Source: Chloracidobacterium sp. UBA3360
GTDB lineage: Bacteria > Acidobacteriota > Blastocatellia > Pyrinomonadales > Pyrinomonadaceae
Length of the DNA: 6,845 nucleotides
Direction: 5' to 3'
Assembly (NCBI GenBank): GCA_002360555.1
Contig: DEQS01000098.1
Coordinates: 1-6,845 of the forward strand
Under the pieces are notes generated by a model. That model was not told where the DNA came from. It saw nothing but the letters and a program-made list of their open reading frames with translations, and searched no databases. The first letter of the stretch is position 1, and each line of letters begins with the position of its first letter. Positions 1 through 5,576 of the stretch are shown here, piece by piece. The translations under genes and the position numbers were made by a program.

Positions 1-1935
1 GCGTCAGCAACGACTGTTGCGGGAACCAAGACGGGTACGATCCTCAACGATGACTGCACACCGCCGCCTGCAGGCATGGCGAGCTGGTTTGACGGTAGCG
101 GAACTGCTCCGAACGCCGTTGACATTGTTGGTCCGAATAATGGAACCCTACAGGGTGGGGCCGCATTTGGCACCGGAAAGGTCGGTCAGGGCTTTGTGCT
201 GAATGGAACGTCGGCCTATGTAAGCGTTCCTGATAACACTGCTAATAGCCCGACCAATGCTATCACGGTGGATGCGTGGATCAAGCCTGATGCGGTAAAT
301 GGTCTACGAACTGTTGCAAGCAAATATGATAGCTCGACCAATCAGATCGCATGGGAGTTTGGTGTGCGGGATGGACGGCTAGAGCTACTCGTGCAGCAAG
401 CCGGGCTTCTCACGAGTCCTTATCGATATTCTAGGTCAGATATTGCGGTGGTTCCCGTTGGTACGTATTCTCATGTTGCCGCGACCTTTGATATCAACGG
501 ACAGGCGATCCACCTGTTTGTAAACGGCACTGAGGTGACATCAACGCTTGATCCTGGGTCATCGGTGCTAACGTCGATCAACGATAGCAATGCCCCGATG
601 TTTATTGGAGCGATCCGTGACATTTCTCAGGTTTCCAGCTTCTTCTCCGGTGATGTAGACGAAGTCGAGATCTTTGGTCAGGCCCTGACCCAGCCACAGA
701 TCGCGGCCATCGCGTTGGCTTCAGGCGGCGGTAAATGTCATACGCCGATCGTACAATTTGCACGTTCGGCCGAGATGGAAGATGAATCACAGACAGCAAA
801 TGTGATCGTCCGCCGTAACGTGAGCGTCGCGGGTACGACCAATGTTACCGCCGCGACCGTCGCGGGCGGAACGGCGACCGGCGGCGCGGCATGCACAGCG
901 GGTGTCGATTACAAGACTACGTCTCAGTTGCTGTCGTTTGACAACGGCGATGTTGAGCAATCAATGTCGATCGAGATCTGTCCTGATCTTGAGTATGAGA
1001 CGCCGCAGACGATCAAACTACAGCTCTCCGGCCCGAGCGGAGCGGCTGTACTTGGAGGAAACTCCGAGATTTTCTTGACGATCAATGATACTGCGACACA
1101 GTTCACAAACAATCACGATCCGATAAATATCCCTGCGTTCGGAGCAACGGCTTCGCCGTATCCGTCAACGATCAATGTTACTGGGGCTCCGACGGTCAAC
1201 GGCGGTATGCGTGTAACTCTGTATGACGTCGAGCTCGCAAATCCTGACAATTTGGACATATTGCTCGTCGGACCTCTCGGCCAGAAGATGGTAATAATGG
1301 GCGATGCCGGAGGATCGACCGCGATGAGCGGGCCGGTCACGCTGACGTTTGACGACGCGGCGGGTCAGGTGCTGCCAAATGCCGGGCCGCTAACGACCGG
1401 TAAATTCGAGCCCACCACTTGGGAGCCTGTTATTGCGGCGTTCCCGGCTCCGGCTCCGGTGTTCCCGTATGTAATACCCGGTAGTGCATTAGGCGGGCCT
1501 CCGTCGTTGGGATTAGGCTTTGGAGCTGGCAATCCTAACGGCCAATGGCGTCTATTCGTCCGCGACGATGCCGGTGCGGCGTTTACCGAGGCGGGCCAGC
1601 CGGGTGCTATCGCCGGTGGCTGGGGACTCCAGTTCGTCGTGCCAACAGCGGCGGGTGTATCGGTTTCGGGCCGTGTAACAACTGCGGAAGGTCGCGGTAT
1701 CCGCGGTGCGGTCGTAACAATAACGGGTAACTCACTTGCGACGCCGATCAACGTCACGACTGGTGTCAACGGTAGATACATCGTCGAGGGACTGACCGCC
1801 GGCGAAACCTACATCGTTACGATCAGATCACGGCGTTTCGTATTCACCAACTCGAGCCGCATTGTCACACTAAACGATAATGTGGGCGATGCTGATTTCA
1901 TCGCCGATCCGGGTACGACACGCGGAGATCAGTAA
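1..1935 (+). CDS. Large secreted multidomain protein, 3' part (Calx-beta tail, LamG, Calx-beta, P-like domain, carboxypeptidase-regulatory-like domain)
   Basis: The frame is open from base 1, so the true start lies upstream; the ATG at 76 falls inside the protein and is not a start. 644 residues are visible. Residues 1-18 end in GTILNDD, the usual last strand of a Calx-beta domain. Residues about 27-240 are a LamG/concanavalin-A-like sandwich (ASWFDG, NNGTLQ, GKVGQGFVLNG, AITVDAWIKP, DVDEVEIFGQALT). Residues about 246-365 resemble a second, divergent Calx-beta domain (AGVDYKTTSQLLSFDNGD, ending FLTINDT). Residues about 370-548 look like a proprotein-convertase P-type jelly roll (NLDILLVGPLGQ, GQWRLFVRDDAG, GGWGLQF). 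Residues 550-642 are a carboxypeptidase-regulatory-like Ig-fold domain. Cys19 and Cys246 bracket the LamG domain, and Cys298 and Cys327 lie in the second Calx-beta. Such domains bind calcium, glycans or other proteins outside the cell. No catalytic domain is visible in this part. An adhesin or matrix role is inference. Confidence 0.85.
   Translation, partial: ASATTVAGTKTGTILNDDCTPPPAGMASWFDGSGTAPNAVDIVGPNNGTLQGGAAFGTGKVGQGFVLNGTSAYVSVPDNTANSPTNAITVDAWIKPDAVNGLRTVASKYDSSTNQIAWEFGVRDGRLELLVQQAGLLTSPYRYSRSDIAVVPVGTYSHVAATFDINGQAIHLFVNGTEVTSTLDPGSSVLTSINDSNAPMFIGAIRDISQVSSFFSGDVDEVEIFGQALTQPQIAAIALASGGGKCHTPIVQFARSAEMEDESQTANVIVRRNVSVAGTTNVTAATVAGGTATGGAACTAGVDYKTTSQLLSFDNGDVEQSMSIEICPDLEYETPQTIKLQLSGPSGAAVLGGNSEIFLTINDTATQFTNNHDPINIPAFGATASPYPSTINVTGAPTVNGGMRVTLYDVELANPDNLDILLVGPLGQKMVIMGDAGGSTAMSGPVTLTFDDAAGQVLPNAGPLTTGKFEPTTWEPVIAAFPAPAPVFPYVIPGSALGGPPSLGLGFGAGNPNGQWRLFVRDDAGAAFTEAGQPGAIAGGWGLQFVVPTAAGVSVSGRVTTAEGRGIRGAVVTITGNSLATPINVTTGVNGRYIVEGLTAGETYIVTIRSRRFVFTNSSRIVTLNDNVGDADFIADPGTTRGDQ
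1648..1926 (+). repeat. C-terminal carboxypeptidase-regulatory-like module, copy 1
   Basis: This codes for 93 residues (AAGVSVSGRV to GTTRG) that align without gaps to the end of the next gene (3349-3627). My hand count gives 59 of 93 identical residues. The core SGRVTTAEGRGI is identical over ten consecutive codons (1672-1701 against 3373-3402), with 28 of 30 bases matching. Other shared blocks are TYIVT, SRRF and DADFIAD. It is a dispersed coding repeat, not a mobile element. Confidence 0.85.
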
Positions 1936-1936
1936 A

Positions 1937-1985
1937 ATGAAATGGTAAACGTCCGTTGCGACGTTTACCATTTCATGCTTTTTAT
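1937..1985 (+). terminator. Rho-independent terminator after the first gene
   Basis: The arms 1937-1952 (ATGAAATGGTAAACGT) and 1961-1976 are perfect complements. One more C-G pair (1953/1960) gives a 17-bp stem with a 6-nt loop, followed by GC and five T (1979-1983). The stem begins one base after the TAA at 1933-1935. It is less GC-rich than a textbook terminator, but its length compensates. Confidence 0.85.
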
Positions 1986-2005
1986 CCCCACAAACTAATA
2001 ATTTA

Positions 2006-2054
2006 CGTTAACTTAACGCCGCAGAGGGCACTCTGCGCTTTGAAGTTGCGCAGA
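2006..2054 (+). promoter_or_regulatory. Operator-like inverted repeats around the -35 element of the propeller gene
   Basis: Two symmetrical elements sit here. The first is CGTTAA-C-TTAACG (2006-2018), with perfect 6-bp arms around one base. The second is a set of three CGCAGA half-sites in alternating orientation: 2020-2025 (+), 2032-2037 (-) and 2049-2054 (+). The first two form an inverted repeat (7-bp arms 2020-2026/2031-2037, 4-nt spacer). The last two form another (TCTGCGC 2032-2038 and GCGCAGA 2048-2054) that brackets the -35 hexamer. This placement suits a repressor or activator site. The regulator is unknown. Confidence 0.45.
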
Positions 2055-2067
2055 TTGGGCATATAAT
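2040..2067 (+). promoter_or_regulatory. Sigma70-type promoter of the propeller gene
   Basis: A consensus -10 TATAAT lies at 2062-2067. TTGAAG at 2040-2045, 16 bp upstream, matches four of six bases of TTGACA. Transcription should begin near 2074, giving a leader of about 115 nt before the ATG at 2191. The preceding gene ends in its own terminator, so an independent promoter is expected here. Confidence 0.6.
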
Positions 2068-2073
2068 CTGTAA

Positions 2074-2190
2074 CATCAACATCATTTGATATTTATGGTA
2101 GATTGGTACGTTTCGCCAAATGGCCGCCAGTCAAGTTACCATTTTCGAATGTATGTTATTTATTTGTGAGGAGTATTGAGGAGTATTTTT
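2074..2190 (+). promoter_or_regulatory. 5' leader of the propeller gene, with possible hairpin
   Basis: The stretch between predicted transcription start and ATG is non-coding. It can fold into an imperfect hairpin: ATGGTA (2095-2100) with TACCAT (2137-2142), and inside it GATTGG (2101-2106) with CCAGTC (2127-2132, one G-U pair), with AAGT bulged. I recognise no known riboswitch class. The fold may be chance. Confidence 0.25.
2168..2187 (+). promoter_or_regulatory. Tandemly duplicated Shine-Dalgarno (GAGGAGTATT x2)
   Basis: Two perfect 10-bp copies lie head to tail at 2168-2177 and 2178-2187, each carrying GAGGAG. The second copy sits 7 nt before the ATG at 2191, an ideal spacing, and so decides the start. 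The first copy is 17 nt away and could serve only as a standby site. It is only 2 nt from the TTG at 2176, too close to drive initiation there. Confidence 0.75.
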
Positions 2191-3633
2191 ATGTCCAATA
2201 ACCAGAGATCATCCAGCGTTTTAGCTATACGTTTTTTATTGGCCGCCTTTATTGCGGTTGTTTTTTTAACCGGATCAACCATCGGTACAGGTGCGTCAAT
2301 TTCCCCATCGGGCGATAAAAAAGGCGAGCGTGAGACTACGAAAGGCGTAGGGGGCGAGTCTCCGGCGGCGGCTTTTACACCTGGTAACCTCGCGGTGGTT
2401 CAGATCGGGGATGGCTCGGCAGTGTTGACTACAGCGGCAGCCTCCTTAAGCGTGCTCGAATACACTACTGGCGGAACGTTGGTTCAAACAATACCTATTT
2501 CTTCTGTTACATCTCCTAGGGTCACGGTTACCGGCACCTCAACTTCAGAAGGACATATTGTTCGGTCTACCAATGGAAATTTCTTAACCCTTACAGGCTA
2601 TGATATTGCGGCCGGTACGGCAGCAGGTTTTATCGTTGCCGGAACTCCTCGAACAATCGCAAGGATAGGTGCTTCAGGCACCGTCGATCTTACGACTGCA
2701 TTTAACGACGGAAGCACAGGGTCGGTTCGAAGCGTTGTTACGACGGATGGAACGAATCTTTGGCAAACCAACTCCGCGAATGGTGTCCGATACGGGACTT
2801 TTGGTGCGGTCGGAACCTCAACTCAGATGAGTAGCACGCCTACCAACGTACGCGTAACAAAGATATTTAACGGACAGCTTTATGTAACGAGTGCATCTGG
2901 TACATTCCTTGGCGTAAGCTCGATCGGTGTCGGATCGCCGACAACTACTGGCCAGACTACAACCGGACTTCCAGGATTGCCTACGAGCGGCACCCATAGC
3001 CCCTATAGTTTCTCGATAAATCCGGCCGGTACTATTATGTATATTGCCGATGATGGGAGTGTCGCGAACGGTGGTGGTATCCAGAAATGGACGTTAGCGG
3101 CAGGAACCTGGTCCCTCGCCTATATCTTGCTGAATAACGGCACGACGACGACGGCAACAAGGGGGTTGACGGTAGATTGGAGTGGTGCAAATCCCGTCAT
3201 CTATGCAACCACGACTTCGACCATTCCCGCGTCTAACACACTTATCTCGGTTACCGACACGGGGGCAGGCAGCGCGTCATCTCTTCTCGCTACGTCTCCA
3301 ACGAATACTATCTTTCGCGGCGTGGATTTTGCACCCGGCGTTTCGACAGCCGCGGGAGTTGGAATTTCCGGGCGTGTCACAACTGCCGAAGGTCGCGGTA
3401 TCACAAATGCCGCGGTTACGATCATTGGTAATACGCTCGCTGAACCGCGAACGGTTATAACCGGACGTCGTGGAACATATATGTTTGACGATCTCGAACC
3501 GGGTGCTACCTATATCGTTACGGTCCGGTCGCGTCGGTTTATGTTTAGCAACCCAAGCCAGGTGATCAGTATAGTCGATAACGTCACAGATGCTGACTTT
3601 ATTGCTGATGGCGGTACTTCGCGCGGTCGATAA
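2191..3633 (+). CDS. Secreted propeller-like protein with C-terminal carboxypeptidase-regulatory-like domain
   Basis: 480 residues from the ATG at 2191, chosen for the GAGGAG 7 nt upstream; an in-frame TTG at 2176 would add five residues but lacks a usable ribosome site. Residues 1-35 form a signal peptide (Arg6 and Arg14, hydrophobic 15-28, likely cleavage near GTGA-S at 35), so the product is exported. Residues about 60-385 are Thr/Ser/Gly-rich short strands with recurring phrases (FTPGNLAVVQIGDGS, SEGHIVRSTNGNFLTLTGYD, TDGTNLWQTNSANGVRYG, FNGQLYVTSASG, YSFSINPAGTIMYIADDG). This reads as a beta-propeller and resembles an uncharacterised bacterial secreted family I know only by pattern. Residues 387-480 repeat the C-terminal module of the upstream protein. 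No catalytic motif is visible. It is flanked by terminators on both sides and has its own promoter, so it is probably monocistronic. Molecular function is unknown. Confidence 0.88.
   Translation: MSNNQRSSSVLAIRFLLAAFIAVVFLTGSTIGTGASISPSGDKKGERETTKGVGGESPAAAFTPGNLAVVQIGDGSAVLTTAAASLSVLEYTTGGTLVQTIPISSVTSPRVTVTGTSTSEGHIVRSTNGNFLTLTGYDIAAGTAAGFIVAGTPRTIARIGASGTVDLTTAFNDGSTGSVRSVVTTDGTNLWQTNSANGVRYGTFGAVGTSTQMSSTPTNVRVTKIFNGQLYVTSASGTFLGVSSIGVGSPTTTGQTTTGLPGLPTSGTHSPYSFSINPAGTIMYIADDGSVANGGGIQKWTLAAGTWSLAYILLNNGTTTTATRGLTVDWSGANPVIYATTTSTIPASNTLISVTDTGAGSASSLLATSPTNTIFRGVDFAPGVSTAAGVGISGRVTTAEGRGITNAAVTIIGNTLAEPRTVITGRRGTYMFDDLEPGATYIVTVRSRRFMFSNPSQVISIVDNVTDADFIADGGTSRGR
3349..3627 (+). repeat. 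C-terminal carboxypeptidase-regulatory-like module, copy 2
   Basis: Second copy of the 93-residue module (AAGVGISGRV to GTSRG), in the same C-terminal position as copy 1. Only two codons (GR and stop) follow it, against three (DQ and stop) after copy 1. Divergence is concentrated in the middle of the module (residues 40-52 and 71-76), while both ends are strongly conserved, which suggests selection on the fold termini. Confidence 0.85.
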
Positions 3634-3659
3634 CAACCGCTGAGTTCGTTTTGTTTAAC

Positions 3660-3695
3660 AAGCCCCCATTTCGTGAGGAATGGGGGCTTTTCTTT
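3660..3695 (+). terminator. Rho-independent terminator after the propeller gene
   Basis: AGCCCCCATT (3661-3670) pairs perfectly with AATGGGGGCT (3679-3688). A further U-G and C-G pair close a GTGA tetraloop (3673-3676, GNRA type), and A3660/T3689 adds one outer pair. TTTTCTTT (3688-3695) is the U-tract. This is a textbook strong terminator. Confidence 0.93.
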
Positions 3696-3696
3696 G

Positions 3697-3705
3697 TGAT
3701 ATCAT
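3697..3705 (+). promoter_or_regulatory. Putative extended -10 promoter of the ChaN-like gene
   Basis: TGATATCAT contains TG one base before TATCAT (3700-3705), five of six matches to TATAAT. No -35 is recognisable: the expected place lies inside the terminator hairpin, which fits an extended -10 type. The predicted start near 3711-3712 leaves only about 7 nt before the ATG at 3719. Confidence 0.4.
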
Positions 3706-3718
3706 TTGAACAAAATAT

Positions 3719-4618
3719 ATGAGATCTTTAATTTTTACGCTTTTAATAACGATGATGTCCGTGGCTGTGGCGGCACAAGTGAGTGTCACGCCGGAGAATT
3801 ACCGCGTTTATGACGGACAGGGAAATCCGTCGAGCATCGATGCGATCGTCAAGGCACTCGATAGCGTCGATGCCGTTTTCCTCGGCGAACAGCACGACGA
3901 TGCGGTCGCCCACTCACTTCAGGCTGAGATATTCAAACAGGCCGTTGCTCAATATTTGACCAAACGTAAGGTCGCCCTATCGCTCGAGATGTTTGAGCGT
4001 GATGTGCAGATCGTCGTCAACGAGTATCTAAACGGCCAGATCAGCGAAGCACAGTTTCTCGCGTCGTCGCGGCCATGGGGCAATTACAAGACCGATTACC
4101 GCCCTCTGGTTGAGCTCGCAAAGGAAAAACGTCTGCCCGTGATCGCCGCTAATGCTCCCCGCCGCTACGTCAATATGGTCTCACGCGGAGGCCGCGAGAC
4201 GCTTAACGGATTGACCAAGGACGCAAAAAAATGGCTGGCACCGCTGCCGTACGGCGAGCCGTCGGACGTCTATGCCAAGAAATTCAAGGCTCTGATGGGG
4301 CCGAGCCCCGAGGCTCAGATGGGGATCGACAAAATATTGGCATCACAGTCTCTATGGGATGCGACGATGGCAAACTCGGTCGCAAATTATCTTAAGAAAA
4401 ATAAGCACTCTCTAGTTGTGCACCTCGTGGGAGCATTTCACACGGAGAGCCGTTTAGGAACGGTTGAGCATCTTCTGAAGTATCGCAAAAATGCAAAGGC
4501 ATTGGTCGTAACCATGCGGTACGAGGACGATTTTAAGACTTTCGATAAGACAAAGAACGCTAGCATAGGTGATTTTGTTATTCTGACTGACTCTAAGGTG
4601 CCCCGGAGCAAGCGATAA
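3719..4618 (+). CDS. ChaN-like haem-binding uptake protein (Tiki superfamily), secreted
   Basis: 299 residues. Residues 1-19 are a signal peptide (MRSLIF, hydrophobic core, cleavage near AVAA-Q). The mature part matches the ChaN/DUF399 family (Pfam Cofac_haem_bdg) within the Tiki/TraB-like fold. Visible motifs are VFLGEQHDD (54-61), LSLEMFERD (87-95), RPWGNYKTDYRPLVELA (118-134), ANAPRRY (144-150) and HLVGAFHTESRLG (235-247). GEQH (56-59) and GAFH (238-241) are the paired GxxH motifs of the superfamily, which carry its proposed metal or haem ligands. In Campylobacter, ChaN is an iron-regulated lipoprotein that binds haem. Here no lipobox cysteine follows the signal peptide, so a soluble periplasmic or secreted form is predicted. 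No Shine-Dalgarno precedes the ATG; no other in-frame start with a signal peptide is available. Length and motifs are normal for the family. Haem binding is inferred from family membership; a hydrolase role cannot be excluded. Confidence 0.9.
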   Translation: MRSLIFTLLITMMSVAVAAQVSVTPENYRVYDGQGNPSSIDAIVKALDSVDAVFLGEQHDDAVAHSLQAEIFKQAVAQYLTKRKVALSLEMFERDVQIVVNEYLNGQISEAQFLASSRPWGNYKTDYRPLVELAKEKRLPVIAANAPRRYVNMVSRGGRETLNGLTKDAKKWLAPLPYGEPSDVYAKKFKALMGPSPEAQMGIDKILASQSLWDATMANSVANYLKKNKHSLVVHLVGAFHTESRLGTVEHLLKYRKNAKALVVTMRYEDDFKTFDKTKNASIGDFVILTDSKVPRSKR

Positions 4619-4645
4619 AAAAAGACGCCCGTAATTGGGCGTCTT
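4617..4645 (-). terminator. Convergent terminator, strongest on the minus strand
   Basis: AAGACGCCC (4622-4630) and GGGCGTCTT (4637-4645) form a perfect 9-bp stem with a 6-nt loop (4631-4636; a G-U pair may shorten it to four). Read on the minus strand it is followed by a run of seven U, the complement of A4617-A4623. On the plus strand only CTTACTTA follows, so it is a weaker stop for the ChaN-like gene. The A-run overlaps that gene's TAA (4616-4618). Confidence 0.85.
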
Positions 4646-4669
4646 ACTTACTAACTAATTTTCAATAGG

Positions 4670-5047
4670 TTATTTATCTTTAGTCGCAGTAAAGGGAATT
4701 GAGCCAAATTGCGAATTGTTTAGCGTTCCCGACATCTTATCGCCGTCGACCGTTCCGCTCATCGCAAAATCAACGACGCTACCCTGGATCGTTGCGTGCA
4801 GCGTCGCGGTAAAATTCTTGTCCGTCACTTTACCGCCGTCGATCGTACCGCCGCCCATGTCCGACGATGTCGTACCGGTAAACGTTTCACCGGTTTGCTT
4901 GAGGTCGACGGCGACATAAACCACCTGTCCGCCCGCGTCAGCCGCAAGCGACCATTTTCCCGAAATGTCTGCCGGAGCATTCATCGTGGTACCAAAGGCC
5001 GTGAGTGACAAAACTAACGTCAGTAAAAGGATCGAAATTTTCATCAT
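4670..5047 (-). CDS. Small secreted beta-rich protein, unknown function (lipocalin/avidin-like pattern)
   Basis: 125 residues from the first of two adjacent ATGs (5047). An AAGGA at 5061-5057 lies 9 nt upstream of it, so I chose MMKI rather than MKI. Residues 1-24 are a signal peptide (MMKISILLLTLVLSLTAFG, cleavage near MNA-P). The mature 100 residues alternate beta strands and Gly-rich turns: ISGKWSL (28-34), VDLKQTGETFTGTTSS (47-62), GGTIDGGKVTDKNFTATL (66-83), then MSGTVDGDKMSGTL (96-109). The pattern GKW, then QTG..FTGT, then GGKV, then MSGTV.GDKMSGTL recurs in small exported proteins of Acidobacteria and Planctomycetes and suggests a small up-and-down barrel. There are no cysteines and no lipobox, so a soluble periplasmic or secreted protein is expected. 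It lies 58 nt after yraN on the same strand and may be the last gene of that operon. Ligand and role are unknown. Confidence 0.8.
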   Translation of the reverse strand: MMKISILLLTLVLSLTAFGTTMNAPADISGKWSLAADAGGQVVYVAVDLKQTGETFTGTTSSDMGGGTIDGGKVTDKNFTATLHATIQGSVVDFAMSGTVDGDKMSGTLNNSQFGSIPFTATKDK

Positions 5048-5105
5048 ATTTTTTATTCCTTAGCCAAATTTATTACGCGATAACGTGGCTTTAAGTTTAC
5101 ACAAA
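5048..5105 (-). other. Gap between yraN and the small secreted protein gene
   Basis: This holds the AAGGA ribosome site (5057-5061) and, just upstream of it, an imperfect inverted repeat: AGCCA 5062-5066 with TGGCT 5086-5090, and TTAT/ATAA inside. I find no convincing promoter or U-tract terminator on the minus strand, so read-through from yraN is plausible. Confidence 0.35.
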
Positions 5106-5573
5106 TCACATCCAATTTTCATCATTCCAATACGCCTTGCGAAACTTCGCTTCGTTCCAAAATCCGCGCGTTAGTTCTATCTCAGTGTCCCCCAGTCTTG
5201 GCATCAACACCGTGACCACGTCATAGCGATAGGGAACATCGCGAACGCCAAATATCCGACGATAAACTTTGGCGGTGCGTATGATCTGCCGCTGTTTGCG
5301 AAGATTGACGCTTGTTAGAATAGGCGTAAACTCATCCGACCGACGCGTCTTGACCTCAACAAAGCATAGAGTGTCGCCGTCTAAAGCAATAATGTCGATC
5401 TCGCCCGTGACCGAGACGCCCTTGCTGTTGCGGCCAACAGGCACTTTGAAATTTGTCACAACAATGCGATAGCCGTTTTTGACCAGATAGCCTGCGGCGA
5501 GGGCCTCGCCGTGAGCACCGAGACTTATTCTCGGCGGAGTATCTGTTTCAGTTATCGATAGGATCTCGTCCAT
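5106..5573 (-). CDS. yraN: YraN family protein (UPF0102), predicted endonuclease-like fold
   Basis: 155 residues. The family hallmarks are present in order: SLGAHGEALAAGYLVKNGYRIV (17-38), GEIDIIALD (57-65), FVEVKTRRSDEF (71-82), NLRKQRQIIRTAKVYRR (90-106) and YRYDVVTV (115-122). GEID plus the ExK of VEVKTR form the core of the PD-(D/E)XK nuclease-like fold, with Glu58, Asp60, Glu73 and Lys75 as the expected metal-site residues. The family is widespread and its in vivo role is unresolved; it often lies near rnhB or DNA-processing genes. Here it follows an acyl-CoA mutase gene by 3 nt (TAG, ACG, ATG) and lacks a clear Shine-Dalgarno, so translational coupling is likely. Compared with E. coli YraN, the stretch between NF (41-42) and GEID is about ten residues longer (KVPVGRNSKGVSVT). 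Cytoplasmic; no signal peptide. The family call is secure; nuclease activity is not. Confidence 0.93.
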   Translation of the reverse strand: MDEILSITETDTPPRISLGAHGEALAAGYLVKNGYRIVVTNFKVPVGRNSKGVSVTGEIDIIALDGDTLCFVEVKTRRSDEFTPILTSVNLRKQRQIIRTAKVYRRIFGVRDVPYRYDVVTVLMPRLGDTEIELTRGFWNEAKFRKAYWNDENWM

Positions 5574-5576
5574 CGT

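Noticed and set aside
76..78. ATG as start of the first protein
   Set aside because: The 25 codons before it are open and encode the end of a Calx-beta domain (GTILNDD) plus a CTPPPAG linker; there is no signal peptide or ribosome site at the ATG.
1365..1781. 138-codon antisense open frame opposite the P-like and C-terminal domains
   Set aside because: It is a shadow of a biased coding frame: low-complexity Pro/Ala/Val composition, no ribosome site and no recognisable domain.
2020..2037. CGCAGAG-GGCA-CTCTGCG hairpin as a second terminator
   Set aside because: Only three T follow, the upstream gene already has a strong terminator, and the repeat abuts the -35 element, so an operator is more likely.
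2176..2190. TTG at 2176 as start of the propeller protein
   Set aside because: The GAGGAG before it is only 2 nt away, while the ATG at 2191 has GAGGAG at 7 nt and gives a standard signal peptide.
2074..2190. Riboswitch in the propeller gene leader
   Set aside because: The leader is long enough, but the only pairing found is a short interrupted stem and no known aptamer core is recognisable.
3277..3636. 119-codon antisense open frame opposite the second C-terminal module
   Set aside because: It overlaps a confident gene and has a composition typical of a reverse-frame shadow, with no motif.
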